Assembly: GCA_017554105.1 (NCBI GenBank)
Contig: JAFZIY010000019.1
Location: forward strand, 1-64,000
Source: Prevotella sp.
Lineage (GTDB): Bacteria > Bacteroidota > Bacteroidia > Bacteroidales > Bacteroidaceae
Length of the DNA stretch: 64,000 nucleotides
Reading direction: 5' to 3'
Position numbers and translations under genes: made by a program. Numbering within the stretch: position 1 is the stretch's first letter; every line of letters starts with the position of its first letter. The notes beneath the pieces were generated by a model, which searched no databases, was not told where the DNA came from, and saw only the letters and a list, made by a program, of their open reading frames with translations. This document shows, piece by piece, positions 1 through 7,440 of this stretch.

Positions 1-1
1 A

Positions 2-853
2 AAGAAAAAAGGAAATGAACTATATCAAGAGGCTTTAATCTGGATGGGCTATCGGTATGCTATTGGTCTTACGGAAGGAAGCAAGGCCATTCAGGAATAT
101 AAACAGTTCAGAGACATCGAATACGACACTCCTGAATTTCACACTTTAGCCGCAGAGATTTCTAATTATCTGCGCCGAAAGAAGATAAAAGACGTTGTTG
201 ACCTTCGAAACCGTCTTGTAGAAAATGACTTGCAATGGTACTCTGTCCATTACGCTTTGGGAAGACATAGCTATGCTTCGGTGCACTGTCACGACATTGC
301 ACAATATGGGCGAGAGGTGCTGGATAACAACAGAAAAGAGTTTATGGCCTTTGACATTCGTAGGGAAATATCAGAACGCCTGAAATGGAGCCTGAATTTT
401 CATCAGCCGATTGGTTCAGAGGACCGACTTAACCCGATAGAAATGCTCATGAACTTTCTCAAAGAACATTCCGTTACGAGTGCTAATGAAATTGCACGTT
501 ATAAATGGATTGAGGTTTCTGAGGAACAGGATGGAACTATTTCATTCCACACAAAGTTCGCCGAGGATGAAACTGGGAGCACAAGCTACTTGTCTTTCTC
601 TTCTACCATAGACGATCTTTTGGGATGGAATGATTTGGCCTCTTACTTCGACCCTAAATGCCATAAGCATTGCAAGGTGAGATATAATAACGAGGAGAAA
701 ATAATAGAGTATTTTGACTCCTGGCATCGATGCTCATATCAAGAAGGAGTATTCCCATATCAAAAAGTAAAAATTGCTATTGAGACTTATGAAAAGAATC
801 CTTCTCAATATTGCTATATTTGTGAAGAGTATGTTATAGAAGATGATATTTGA
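2..853 (+). CDS. Hypothetical mobile-element protein, 5' end cut by window edge
   Basis: No function recognised. The frame is open to the left edge of the window, so the ATG at position 44 is probably internal and the protein is longer than the 269 residues counted from it. It seems to contain a duplicated segment: WMGYRYAIG near the visible start and WYSVHYALGRHSYAS about 65 residues later share a pattern of aromatic residues, A-[IL]-G and a following charged helix. The C-terminal part has several His and Cys residues (CHKHCK, and CYICEE near the end) that could bind metal, but the spacing fits no family I know. It is the first visible gene of a tightly packed rightward operon ending at the 4991 terminator, inside the tRNA-integrated element. 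There is no signal peptide in the visible part, so a cytoplasmic location is likely. Confidence 0.7.
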   Translation, partial: KKKGNELYQEALIWMGYRYAIGLTEGSKAIQEYKQFRDIEYDTPEFHTLAAEISNYLRRKKIKDVVDLRNRLVENDLQWYSVHYALGRHSYASVHCHDIAQYGREVLDNNRKEFMAFDIRREISERLKWSLNFHQPIGSEDRLNPIEMLMNFLKEHSVTSANEIARYKWIEVSEEQDGTISFHTKFAEDETGSTSYLSFSSTIDDLLGWNDLASYFDPKCHKHCKVRYNNEEKIIEYFDSWHRCSYQEGVFPYQKVKIAIETYEKNPSQYCYICEEYVIEDDI

Positions 854-873
854 ATAAACAAACAAGAAACAAT

Positions 874-2451
874 ATGGATTACAAAATAATACAACCCATC
901 ATAAGCAGAGTTCTCCAAAGTGGTCACGACGGAGAATTCTATGTGGATAAGAATTCGTTCGCCTTGGTAAAGGAAATACAAAAGGCGCTCTCCATCTTTG
1001 AGCCTATTGAAGATGACGAGGCTCGCATGATTTGGCTGGAAATACCTCGTGGTACTGCTGAAGAATGGAAAGATTTCGAAGATATGCACGATCAATATGT
1101 AGAAAGCGACATCGCGAGTTACAGGAAAGCATTGGCCGAGGAGTATCCATACGAGAAACGATGGCTCTTCCTCGTTACTTCAACCTATCGTGAGAACTCT
1201 TTCCTGAAAATATCTGACAGGGTTCATGAGTATGTGATATTTACCAACAGGAATCTTGATGGCAAGGAATATGCTCACGATATGAGTTGGTTCTTGGAGC
1301 CACTTCTCCATCTCGTCAAACAACGAGTAGCAGAAATAACAAGGAATCCAGAGGCATACAATCAGCATATTGATGAAGATTTACCTTATCGGCAACGCTT
1401 TGGAAGAATAAAGAGTCGGTTTCTCAACAAGATAATTCCAGAGGGGAAGCTGGTGGTGAAAGACCAAGAATATTGCATCCGAGTTATGAAGGAACTGATT
1501 CGAAGAGAAAAGGTGTACGCATCGGTCAAGGAAGGAGAAGAAGTCGATTGGGAAAAGGAGGGAGTGCCTGCTCCTTTCGACACGATGTCTATCCGTCGTT
1601 TCTGTAAGTACTATCGCATTGCAGATACAATCTTCTGGAAAGATTCCCACTATGAACGTGCAAAGGAAGCTGTCAGTATCGAAGACGATGTGGAATACTA
1701 TCAGAATCATGGCCTACATAATGCGCTGAAGGACTATAACCTGGAAAGTGAAGAAGACTTTAAAAGCTTTGCATGTGACCACTATGGGGAACTTGGCCTG
1801 TCAAGGACTAACGTTCGGGCCTCCCAATACTATGCTGGGGGCAAGTGGATTGTCACTCTGGGAGTGAGCTATTCGTCTTATGTGGACAAGGCTCTGGAGA
1901 TTGCGGTGGCTCTTTATGAGTCGGGAGCTCCGTTCGTGTTCCATGATGCTGAGAACCTCCTTCACATTCTCGAAGAAACCGGAACGGTTCGTATCTCGGC
2001 GTTCACTTTCCACGACTATCTGAAGGGTGATGACGATGAAGGTGTCATCAGTGTGCCTTATATAGAAGACTGCGATAAGGAGGGAGAACTGACTCGCCAG
2101 CAGTATGATGATATCGTACGCTATGCAGAATGGGAACCAAACGACAAAGTAGCACTAGATAAGCGCATTCCGCTGCACGACCCAGTCTATCATCTGATAC
2201 GTGATGAGGTAAACGAGCCTATTACGCTTAGCGAAATTCGAAAGCGGATAGAGAAGAAATATGACTGCTATCTTGGAGTTGCACAAAAGAGCGGATATTC
2301 AGGCTATTATCATGTAGGAGCCTTGAGAAACAGACAAATGTCAGCTGGGATAGAGGGCATCTATTATCCCACTTTCAACGAGGCGATGAAGGCGCTTATA
2401 CTTAGCATAAAGGTTATAGAACAAGATACAAACGAAAATAGAACAGAGTAA
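874..2451 (+). CDS. Hypothetical protein, 525 aa, mobile-element cargo
   Basis: No domain recognised. The ATG at 874 is preferred over the TTG at 850, which overlaps the previous stop codon and would add only a Lys/Asn-rich tail. The product is soluble, rich in Glu, Asp, Lys and aromatic residues, with no signal peptide or membrane segment. The last 80 or so residues (ITLSEIRKRIEKKYDCYLG, then a Tyr/Gly-rich SGYSGYYHVGALRNRQ stretch) look like a small separate alpha/beta domain. It starts 20 bases after the upstream gene and ends 2 bases before the next one, so co-transcription and probably translational coupling are expected. Its role is unknown. Proteins of this style are common as cargo of Bacteroidota integrative elements. 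Confidence 0.7.
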   Translation: MDYKIIQPIISRVLQSGHDGEFYVDKNSFALVKEIQKALSIFEPIEDDEARMIWLEIPRGTAEEWKDFEDMHDQYVESDIASYRKALAEEYPYEKRWLFLVTSTYRENSFLKISDRVHEYVIFTNRNLDGKEYAHDMSWFLEPLLHLVKQRVAEITRNPEAYNQHIDEDLPYRQRFGRIKSRFLNKIIPEGKLVVKDQEYCIRVMKELIRREKVYASVKEGEEVDWEKEGVPAPFDTMSIRRFCKYYRIADTIFWKDSHYERAKEAVSIEDDVEYYQNHGLHNALKDYNLESEEDFKSFACDHYGELGLSRTNVRASQYYAGGKWIVTLGVSYSSYVDKALEIAVALYESGAPFVFHDAENLLHILEETGTVRISAFTFHDYLKGDDDEGVISVPYIEDCDKEGELTRQQYDDIVRYAEWEPNDKVALDKRIPLHDPVYHLIRDEVNEPITLSEIRKRIEKKYDCYLGVAQKSGYSGYYHVGALRNRQMSAGIEGIYYPTFNEAMKALILSIKVIEQDTNENRTE

Positions 2452-2453
2452 AT

Positions 2454-3032
2454 ATGGGAGTAGATATAAGTTTTCACATAGAGGTGCGCCACAGAAACGA
2501 GTGGCGGCCTCTTATATGGCAAATGCCAATGGAATTGAAGTCACACAAAGACGAAAAAGACGAAGGTAAGGAGTGGTTCACCAACAGCTGTTGCTACTGG
2601 TGCCGATATTACCATTTCCGTGACTTCCTAGATGATTATGGTAATGTGGGGTTGCCTGACGATGTGAGTCCCCAAATGAAGACAGAACTATCAGACTATG
2701 AGATGGGGCAGGGCTATTTCATGTTGTCAGATCTTAGTAATTTCTGTGAGCAGCAAGAGAAGGACTTGCTTGTAAGGCTTCTTCAATCACGTGACTATCA
2801 GATTACCAAACAACTGAACCGCATAGAGAGGTTTTTGAAGCAAGAGCCTACAACAAAGGATGAATCTGATGGGATTGGTTATGAAGGAATGAGCATCAAG
2901 GAAATCTATGAGGACTTCCAAGATGAATATTGGTATTACCAAAGCCTACATCTCTCCGTGAGAGGATTCCTGAAAGGAGCCAATAATCATAAAGATGACA
3001 AGGATATCAGGATTTTATACGGGATATGGTAA
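2454..3032 (+). CDS. Hypothetical protein starting MGVDISFHIEV, 192 aa
   Basis: Soluble protein of unknown function. The N-terminus MGVDISFHIEVR resembles the start of a widespread phage and plasmid hypothetical family that begins MG(C/V)DI followed by a His-containing beta strand. That resemblance is from memory and weak. A CCYWCRYYHFRDFLDD patch at residues 47-62 has three Cys and a His close together and could bind a metal. The ATG follows the previous stop by only 2 bases, with no room for an independent promoter. The next gene's ATG lies 19 bases after the stop. It is part of the same operon as the two metallophosphoesterases downstream. Confidence 0.7.
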   Translation: MGVDISFHIEVRHRNEWRPLIWQMPMELKSHKDEKDEGKEWFTNSCCYWCRYYHFRDFLDDYGNVGLPDDVSPQMKTELSDYEMGQGYFMLSDLSNFCEQQEKDLLVRLLQSRDYQITKQLNRIERFLKQEPTTKDESDGIGYEGMSIKEIYEDFQDEYWYYQSLHLSVRGFLKGANNHKDDKDIRILYGIW

Positions 3033-3051
3033 CCATTTAAAAAAAGTAACA

Positions 3052-3822
3052 ATGAGAATACAATACATGAGTGACCTGCATATGGAGTTCGCAGAGAACA
3101 GCAGGTACATCAAGCATAATGAGTTCCCTGTAAAAGGAGACGTGCTTGTGTTGGCAGGTGATACGTTTTACCTGAACAATACGGTTGCTCCGCTCAGTAA
3201 GTTCTGGAAGTGGGCATCGGCCAACTACCGTCAGGTTCTGATAGTGCCTGGCAACCATGAGTATTACCAATTTTGTGACGTGATGGAGCGTGGCTTACAA
3301 TGGAAATGGATGCTCAAAGACAATGTAGGCATCTATCAGAACCAGGTAGTTTGTATTGACAACACCGACTTCATCCTGAGCACGTTGTGGTCAAACATTC
3401 CTGCACAGGATGAGTATTTCGTGTGGAAAGGGTTGAATGATTTCCGTCAAACCAAATACAAAGGGAAACTCATTCAGGTGAACGAGTATAACCAACTGCA
3501 TCAATTCTGTTTGGACTTCATCAGGAAGAGCTTGGCGGAGAGTACGGCAGAGAAAATAGTTGTGGTTACCCACCACTTGCCTACACGGCAGGTGGTGGCA
3601 CCGCAGCATCTGGATTCGCTCATCAATAGTGCCTTCGCTACGGAACTGGGCGATTTCATAGCTAACAGCCGTATCGATGTATGGATATATGGTCATTCCC
3701 ATACCAATATTGATGCTACCATTGGCAAGACGAAAATCGTCAGCAACCAATTGGGGTATGTCTTCAATGATGAGCATCTAATAAATGGTTTTGATGCAGG
3801 GAAGTTTATTTCATTAGTTTAG
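3052..3822 (+). CDS. Calcineurin-like metallophosphoesterase, 256 aa
   Basis: Predicted binuclear-metal phosphoesterase. All five blocks of the superfamily are visible: SDLHMEF (residues 7-13, D-x-H), a GD block (AGDTFYL, about residue 36), GNHEYY (about residue 70), a histidine block (VTHHLPT, about residue 180) and GHSH (about residue 214). The length matches small cytoplasmic members of the family. The substrate (phosphomonoester, phosphodiester or nucleic acid) cannot be told from sequence. The ATG at 3052 is chosen because the conserved D-x-H strand begins five residues later. A further-upstream start would lie inside the preceding gene. It sits in an operon with unknown proteins and a second, unrelated phosphoesterase (4197-4943). 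Confidence 0.88.
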   Translation: MRIQYMSDLHMEFAENSRYIKHNEFPVKGDVLVLAGDTFYLNNTVAPLSKFWKWASANYRQVLIVPGNHEYYQFCDVMERGLQWKWMLKDNVGIYQNQVVCIDNTDFILSTLWSNIPAQDEYFVWKGLNDFRQTKYKGKLIQVNEYNQLHQFCLDFIRKSLAESTAEKIVVVTHHLPTRQVVAPQHLDSLINSAFATELGDFIANSRIDVWIYGHSHTNIDATIGKTKIVSNQLGYVFNDEHLINGFDAGKFISLV

Positions 3823-3826
3823 CCTT

Positions 3827-4183
3827 ATGGAAGAGTCAAAGGATTACGAAGAATTTCTCGATGGGTTCAAAGTGTTTGCAAAACAAATGGAGGCACTAAA
3901 TGAGCAGGCATATTATTTATATAAACCACAAGTAGATGATATTTGCCAAAGAGAAGCTTCTCAAAAGGAAGTAGGTTGGCTCATGGACTGGCTCCTCCAA
4001 TATGCAGGAGATGACCGTATGCTTGGGCTATATAAGCAAGTCTGTCGAGCGTATTGGCAAAAATATCCTGAAACAATCGCCTTCTACATCATGGAATATC
4101 GGAAATGGTATGACCCCGAAAGCCTTAAAGGCACCAAATGGGAATATCTGCTGAACGAAGATAAGGATTTTGAAGAAGACTAA
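3827..4183 (+). CDS. Hypothetical protein, 118 aa, between two phosphoesterases
   Basis: Small, acidic, mostly helical soluble protein with many Trp and Tyr residues (for example WLMDWLLQYAG). No family recognised. It starts 4 bases after the upstream phosphoesterase and ends 13 bases before the ATG of the next one, so it is almost certainly co-translated with them. A partner or inhibitor of one of the flanking phosphoesterases is an attractive guess from position alone. Nothing in the sequence proves it. Confidence 0.65.
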   Translation: MEESKDYEEFLDGFKVFAKQMEALNEQAYYLYKPQVDDICQREASQKEVGWLMDWLLQYAGDDRMLGLYKQVCRAYWQKYPETIAFYIMEYRKWYDPESLKGTKWEYLLNEDKDFEED

Positions 4184-4196
4184 AAAAGAAGTGACT

Positions 4197-4943
4197 ATGA
4201 AACAAATAACAGACAGACCGATATTGTTGATTATACCAGACATACATGGGCGTTTGTTCTGGATATCGGCCACAAAGAAGTATCCTAAATTGCCTGTGAT
4301 TTTCCTTGGAGACTATCTGGACCCATATACATATTATGAGGAAATCCTGCCAAGTGAGGCTCTTGCGAATTTCAAGGAAATCCTGGATTTCAAGAAAACC
4401 AACATGGAAAGGGTAACCCTACTTTTGGGCAATCACGACATTCATTACTTTGACAAGGACATGAACAGCAGCCGTAAAGACAAAGGACGCTATGAGGAGA
4501 TTCATCAGATCTTCAGTGAAAATTTGTCCTTGTTCAAACTGGCTATGACGGTAAAGACAGAAGGAAAGGATTTCCTCTTCACTCATGCCGGTGTCGATTT
4601 GGGTTGGCTAAGGTATAGGATGCCTGAGGTTAATGTCAATGATGTGCATGACATCTGCAAATCTCTCAATGACAAATTGAAAACAGAAGAGTGTCTTTTC
4701 GACTTTCTTTTTAATGGCTTGATGGATGTTTCCGCTTCACGTTGGGGATATTCCAGATATCCATCACCAGTATGGACAGATGAAACGGACCACCAGTACA
4801 TGAGAGAGCGATTGCCCAATGTCTATCAAGTCTTTGGGCATACCCAACAGGAATCGGAACCAGTCATCACAGAGCAATATGCTTGCTTGGATTGTCGCAG
4901 GGCCTTCCTGCTAACAAGCAAGGGCAATATTATAGAAGCATGA
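4197..4943 (+). CDS. PPP-type metallophosphatase, 248 aa
   Basis: Second metallophosphoesterase of the operon, from the Ser/Thr phosphatase-like (PPP) branch rather than the PhoE-like branch of the 3052 gene. Visible motifs are PDIHGR (residues 15-20), GDYLDPY (about residue 38), GNHDIHYF (about residue 78), THAGVDLGW (about residue 130) and FGHTQ near the C-terminus. Relatives include bacterial protein phosphatases, ApaH-type dinucleotide hydrolases and RNA-processing phosphatases. Substrate is unknown. The ATG at 4197 is preferred to the TTG at 4170, which overlaps the upstream gene and adds a Lys-rich tail. The operon ends at the strong hairpin at 4991. Confidence 0.85.
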   Translation: MKQITDRPILLIIPDIHGRLFWISATKKYPKLPVIFLGDYLDPYTYYEEILPSEALANFKEILDFKKTNMERVTLLLGNHDIHYFDKDMNSSRKDKGRYEEIHQIFSENLSLFKLAMTVKTEGKDFLFTHAGVDLGWLRYRMPEVNVNDVHDICKSLNDKLKTEECLFDFLFNGLMDVSASRWGYSRYPSPVWTDETDHQYMRERLPNVYQVFGHTQQESEPVITEQYACLDCRRAFLLTSKGNIIEA

Positions 4944-4990
4944 GGCTATAGGCTTGTTCCTACAAAAGAAATATACTGGGAAATAACATT

Positions 4991-5018
4991 ACTCGCGCAA
5001 AAAAATGCGCGAGTTTTT
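4991..5018 (+). terminator. Rho-independent terminator of the cargo operon
   Basis: A perfect 9-bp stem (ACTCGCGCA paired with TGCGCGAGT), a six-A loop and a run of T. It lies 47 bases after the phosphatase stop codon and closes the 1-4943 operon ahead of the HipBA promoter. Confidence 0.85.
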
Positions 5019-5100
5019 GAATTCTTGAAGCAACTGTTTAAGTCTCAATACAAGAGGCCAAGGTATAAAAAACACCTTATTAAGAAAAATATTTCAATAT

Positions 5101-5163
5101 AATAGCTTATTATTAAACTATTATTTGTATCTTTGCAGCACAAAAGTTTATTATAGAGCTATT
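5101..5163 (+). promoter_or_regulatory. hipBA promoter with inverted-repeat operator candidate
   Basis: A -7 box TATCTTTG lies at 5128-5135. The upstream -33 region is weak (TTA rather than TTG). Two copies of an imperfect inverted repeat flank it: AATAGCTTATTATTAA at 5101-5116, and the reverse complement AATAGCTCTATAATAA at 5148-5163 (12 of 16 positions equal). The right copy abuts the HipB start codon. HipB-type antitoxins bind such repeats to repress their own operon, so this is the likely operator. The binding is inferred. Confidence 0.6.
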
Positions 5164-5514
5164 ATGGATGATATATACATGCTTGCAGACGCCATTATCC
5201 TTAACAGGATAGGCAGTCACTTGAAAGCTGTCCGGCTGAGACAGAATATCACCCAGCAGAGTCTTGCAGATGCTGCTGGGGTGTCTCTTTCTTCTTTGAA
5301 GAAAATAGAGAAGGGGGAAATCGGTTCGTTTGATTCTCTGCTAAGAGTACTGCGTACCTTGGGCAAACTTGACGTGCTTCAGCCTTTGGTGGATGAAGAA
5401 CAACTGAGTCCAAGCGAATACTATAATCTCGTTCAATCCAATACAGCCAAGCACCAACGCCAGCGAGCAGTTGGACAGCTTAACAAAACAAATAAGGAGG
5501 AGTCTACATGGTAG
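5164..5514 (+). CDS. hipB: HipB-like antitoxin, Xre-family HTH regulator
   Basis: Helix-turn-helix protein of 116 residues that should neutralise the adjacent HipA kinase and repress the operon. The HTH spans about residues 18-70: IGSHLKAVRLRQNITQQSLA, then AAGVSLSSLKKIEKGE, the classical Cro/C1 layout. The C-terminal 40 residues are polar and probably form the flexible part that contacts HipA. The ATG at 5164 is chosen. A TTG at 5125 would start upstream of the -7 box (5128-5135) and cannot be in the transcript. The gene overlaps hipA by 7 bases. A strong AAGGAGG ribosome-binding site for hipA lies in its last codons, unusual for this phylum and suggestive of foreign origin or a need for tight stoichiometry. 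Confidence 0.88.
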   Translation: MDDIYMLADAIILNRIGSHLKAVRLRQNITQQSLADAAGVSLSSLKKIEKGEIGSFDSLLRVLRTLGKLDVLQPLVDEEQLSPSEYYNLVQSNTAKHQRQRAVGQLNKTNKEESTW

Positions 5515-6785
5515 ATGTTGCGAAAGTCAGTATGTTCGGCATACCCGTCGGCATCTTTAATTGGGATGACAGGTATGGAGTTGCCAGATTTGAATATGAC
5601 CAGAGTTTTATAGGCCGTGGTTTGGAACCATCACCGTTGATGATGCCAGTTCGAGAAGGACGAGTCTATTCCTTTGCCAATTTGGGAAGGGACACCTTTC
5701 AGGGCCTACCTGGTATGTTGGCGGATTCTCTGCCAGACACTTATGGACGTGCGCTGTTTGACAGATGGCTGTCTCTGACGGGTCGCACAAGTGGCAACCC
5801 CATTGAATCTCTCTGTTTCTTAGGAAAACGATGCATGGGGGCACTAGAGTTTGAACCTGCAATAGATGTTTCTTATAATAAAGAAGCCAAGTTTGAGATT
5901 GACAAGTTGGTTGAGGTAGCCAAAGAAGCGCTTTCGGAGAAATCATCTTTTGCCACAAATCTGGAAGATGACAAGAAAACTGCTATTGCTGAAATACTGC
6001 GCCTGGGCACTTCTGCTGGTGGCCAACGGGCTAAAGCCATCATTGCTTATAATAAAGAAACAGGTGAAGTACGTTCTGGCCAAGTGGAAGCTCCCGCTGG
6101 GTTCGACTACTACCTCATCAAACTTGATGGAGTTTCTGCCAAGGCTGGATTCAGAGAGACGGAGAACTATGGACGACTGGAATATTCTTTCTACAAGTTA
6201 GCCAAGACCTGTGGCATAGAGATGTCAGAATGTTCTCTCATTGAGGAGAACGGACGTGCTCATTTCCTTACAAAGCGGTTCGATCGAAAAGAAGGGAAGA
6301 AGGTACACATGCAGACACTTTGCGGAATTGCACATTTTGACTATCGACTCCATCGAGCTTATTCATACGAACAAGCCTTCAACGTGATGCGGGCATTACG
6401 ATTGTCTTACCTGGAAGCAAGACAAATGTTCCGTCGAATGGTGTTCAACGTAGTTATTCGCAATCAAGATGATCATACCAAGAATATCTCTTTCTTGATG
6501 GGAGAGGATGGGAAGTGGCATCTCTCGCCTGCTTACGATATGAGCTATGCCTACAATCCAAATGGTGGCTGGACCGCCACACATCAGATGTCCATCAATG
6601 AAAAGTTTGACAATATTACCCGAGATGACCTGCTGACATTCGCTTCCAAGAACAACATCAAAGATGCAGCATCCATTATCGATGATGTTTGTGAAGCAGC
6701 TTCGCATTGGGTGGGTATAGCGAAAGATTGCGGTGTTCCATCATCTATGATAGATGCTATTATTCCCAATATGATTTTCGGCTGA
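5508..6785 (+). CDS. hipA: HipA-like serine/threonine kinase toxin
   Basis: Full-length HipA-fold kinase, 425 residues (E. coli HipA is 440). HipA of E. coli phosphorylates glutamyl-tRNA synthetase and induces dormancy; the target here is not known. Visible parts are the N-terminal HipA domain, with LGRDTFQGLPGMLADSLPD at about residues 58-76; the Gly/Ser-rich activation loop GTSAGGQRAK at about residues 167-176, where autophosphorylation occurs in HipA; the catalytic loop RNQDDHTKN at about residues 318-326; and the Mg-binding SPAYDMSYAY at about residue 340. All catalytic residues look intact, so the toxin should be active. It is translated from a start overlapping the hipB stop. It is the last gene before the gene-free repeat-rich end of the element. 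Confidence 0.9.
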   Translation: MVDVAKVSMFGIPVGIFNWDDRYGVARFEYDQSFIGRGLEPSPLMMPVREGRVYSFANLGRDTFQGLPGMLADSLPDTYGRALFDRWLSLTGRTSGNPIESLCFLGKRCMGALEFEPAIDVSYNKEAKFEIDKLVEVAKEALSEKSSFATNLEDDKKTAIAEILRLGTSAGGQRAKAIIAYNKETGEVRSGQVEAPAGFDYYLIKLDGVSAKAGFRETENYGRLEYSFYKLAKTCGIEMSECSLIEENGRAHFLTKRFDRKEGKKVHMQTLCGIAHFDYRLHRAYSYEQAFNVMRALRLSYLEARQMFRRMVFNVVIRNQDDHTKNISFLMGEDGKWHLSPAYDMSYAYNPNGGWTATHQMSINEKFDNITRDDLLTFASKNNIKDAASIIDDVCEAASHWVGIAKDCGVPSSMIDAIIPNMIFG

Positions 6786-6825
6786 TAAAACATTTGTTAT
6801 TTGATGGGCCACAATATAGAATTGT

Positions 6826-7158
6826 TGCGTAAACAAGAAAAGAATAGTCGGAAGCCTTCTGAAGACCTTACCAAGTATAGTCAGAAGGCCTTGCCGTCTT
6901 TTGCCGAAAAAAATCAAAAACGTTATCGGAATAGAAATAACGGATTCTCTATTGAATTGATAAACAGAATGTTCAAAAGGCATTTCTGCGTAAACAATGC
7001 GTAAACAATGCGTAAACAAAACGGTTTTTTAATGGCAAATTTTGCTTTTTTACCGTCTATGAAGTTCTTTAACCATAGTCTGAAGGCCTAAAAATGAGCC
7101 TAATTCAACCTAAAAACATGCCAAAACGCAAAATTCTGCGTAAACAATGCGTAAACAA
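6826..7158 (+). repeat. Six direct copies of TGCGTAAACAA (candidate integrase arm sites)
   Basis: An exact 11-base unit, TGCGTAAACAA, occurs six times in one orientation: once at 6826-6836, three times head to tail at 6987-7019, and twice head to tail at 7137-7158. The 11-base period puts adjacent copies on the same face of the helix. The block lies in the gene-free 480 bases between hipA and the tRNA-derived end. Arm-type sites for tyrosine integrases and binding sites for excision factors are found in this position in other integrative elements, so that role is inferred. No convincing gene lies in 6786-7270. Confidence 0.7.
6845..7090 (+). repeat. Second direct-repeat family, TAGTCnGAAGGCCT
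   Basis: Interleaved with the TGCGTAAACAA copies is a different motif. It appears at 6845-6858 (one G missing), 6878-6892 and 7076-7090, and a degraded copy (TTCTGAAGACCTT) is at 6857-6869. All are in the same orientation. Two separate repeat families at one element end would fit two DNA-binding proteins, such as an integrase and a directionality factor. This is inference. Confidence 0.5.
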
Positions 7159-7270
7159 ACTATTTCAGTCAGGGGTATTTTGTGAGTTTCTGTGAAAATC
7201 ATAAAATCACAAGTGGTTGACTATCAATGCTTTCTAAAATCATAGACTATCATGAAAAATCATTTTTTAG

Positions 7271-7314
7271 GACTCATAATCTGGAGGTCACAGGTTCAAG
7301 CCCTGTCTGGTCCA
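7271..7314 (+). other. tRNA 3' half (anticodon CAU): attachment-site remnant
   Basis: The sequence from the anticodon loop (CTCATAA, 7273-7279) to the discriminator base A at 7314 folds as a tRNA 3' half: variable loop AGGTC, T stem ACAGG/CCTGT with loop TTCAAGC, and acceptor strand CTGGTCC. No matching 5' half (GGACCAG and a D arm) exists upstream. The anticodon stem is only partly paired. This is the scar left when an element integrates in the anticodon loop of a tRNA-Met or tRNA-Ile2 gene. It places the mobile element to the left and native chromosome to the right. Confidence 0.82.
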
Positions 7315-7324
7315 CAATAAATAA

Positions 7325-7355
7325 AGGAGTTACGTTTTAATCGTAGCTCCTTTTT
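7325..7355 (+). terminator. Terminator of the disrupted tRNA gene
   Basis: Stem AGGAGTTACG pairs with CGTAGCTCCT (one G-T pair) across a 7-base loop, followed by five T. It lies 10 bases after the tRNA discriminator base, as expected for the native tRNA terminator left on the chromosome side of the integration site. Confidence 0.82.
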
Positions 7356-7404
7356 ATTTCTACGGACTCTTCAATGCTTTCTTATTAAATAATTTGAAAA
7401 ACCG

Positions 7405-7434
7405 TTGCTTTACAAAATAAAATGGCTATCTTTG
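7405..7434 (+). promoter_or_regulatory. Promoter of the NUDIX-Vsr gene, giving a nearly leaderless mRNA
   Basis: TTG at 7405-7407, 19 bases, then TATCTTTG at 7427-7434 match the Bacteroidota -33/-7 consensus. The ATG at 7441 is only 6 bases after the -7 box, so transcription should start at or next to the start codon. Confidence 0.7.
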
Positions 7435-7440
7435 CATTTA

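Noticed and set aside
6801-7004. Open frame of 67 codons after hipA
   Set aside because: Composition is Lys/Arg/Asn-rich without domain signs, and it runs through the direct-repeat block; it is better read as the non-coding recombination region.
6987-7158. Plasmid-type iteron origin
   Set aside because: The TGCGTAAACAA repeats lie next to a tRNA attachment scar with no Rep gene nearby, which fits integrase sites better; an origin is not excluded.
7196-7320. Complete tRNA gene
   Set aside because: Only the anticodon loop to 3' end is present; no acceptor 5' strand or D arm precedes it.
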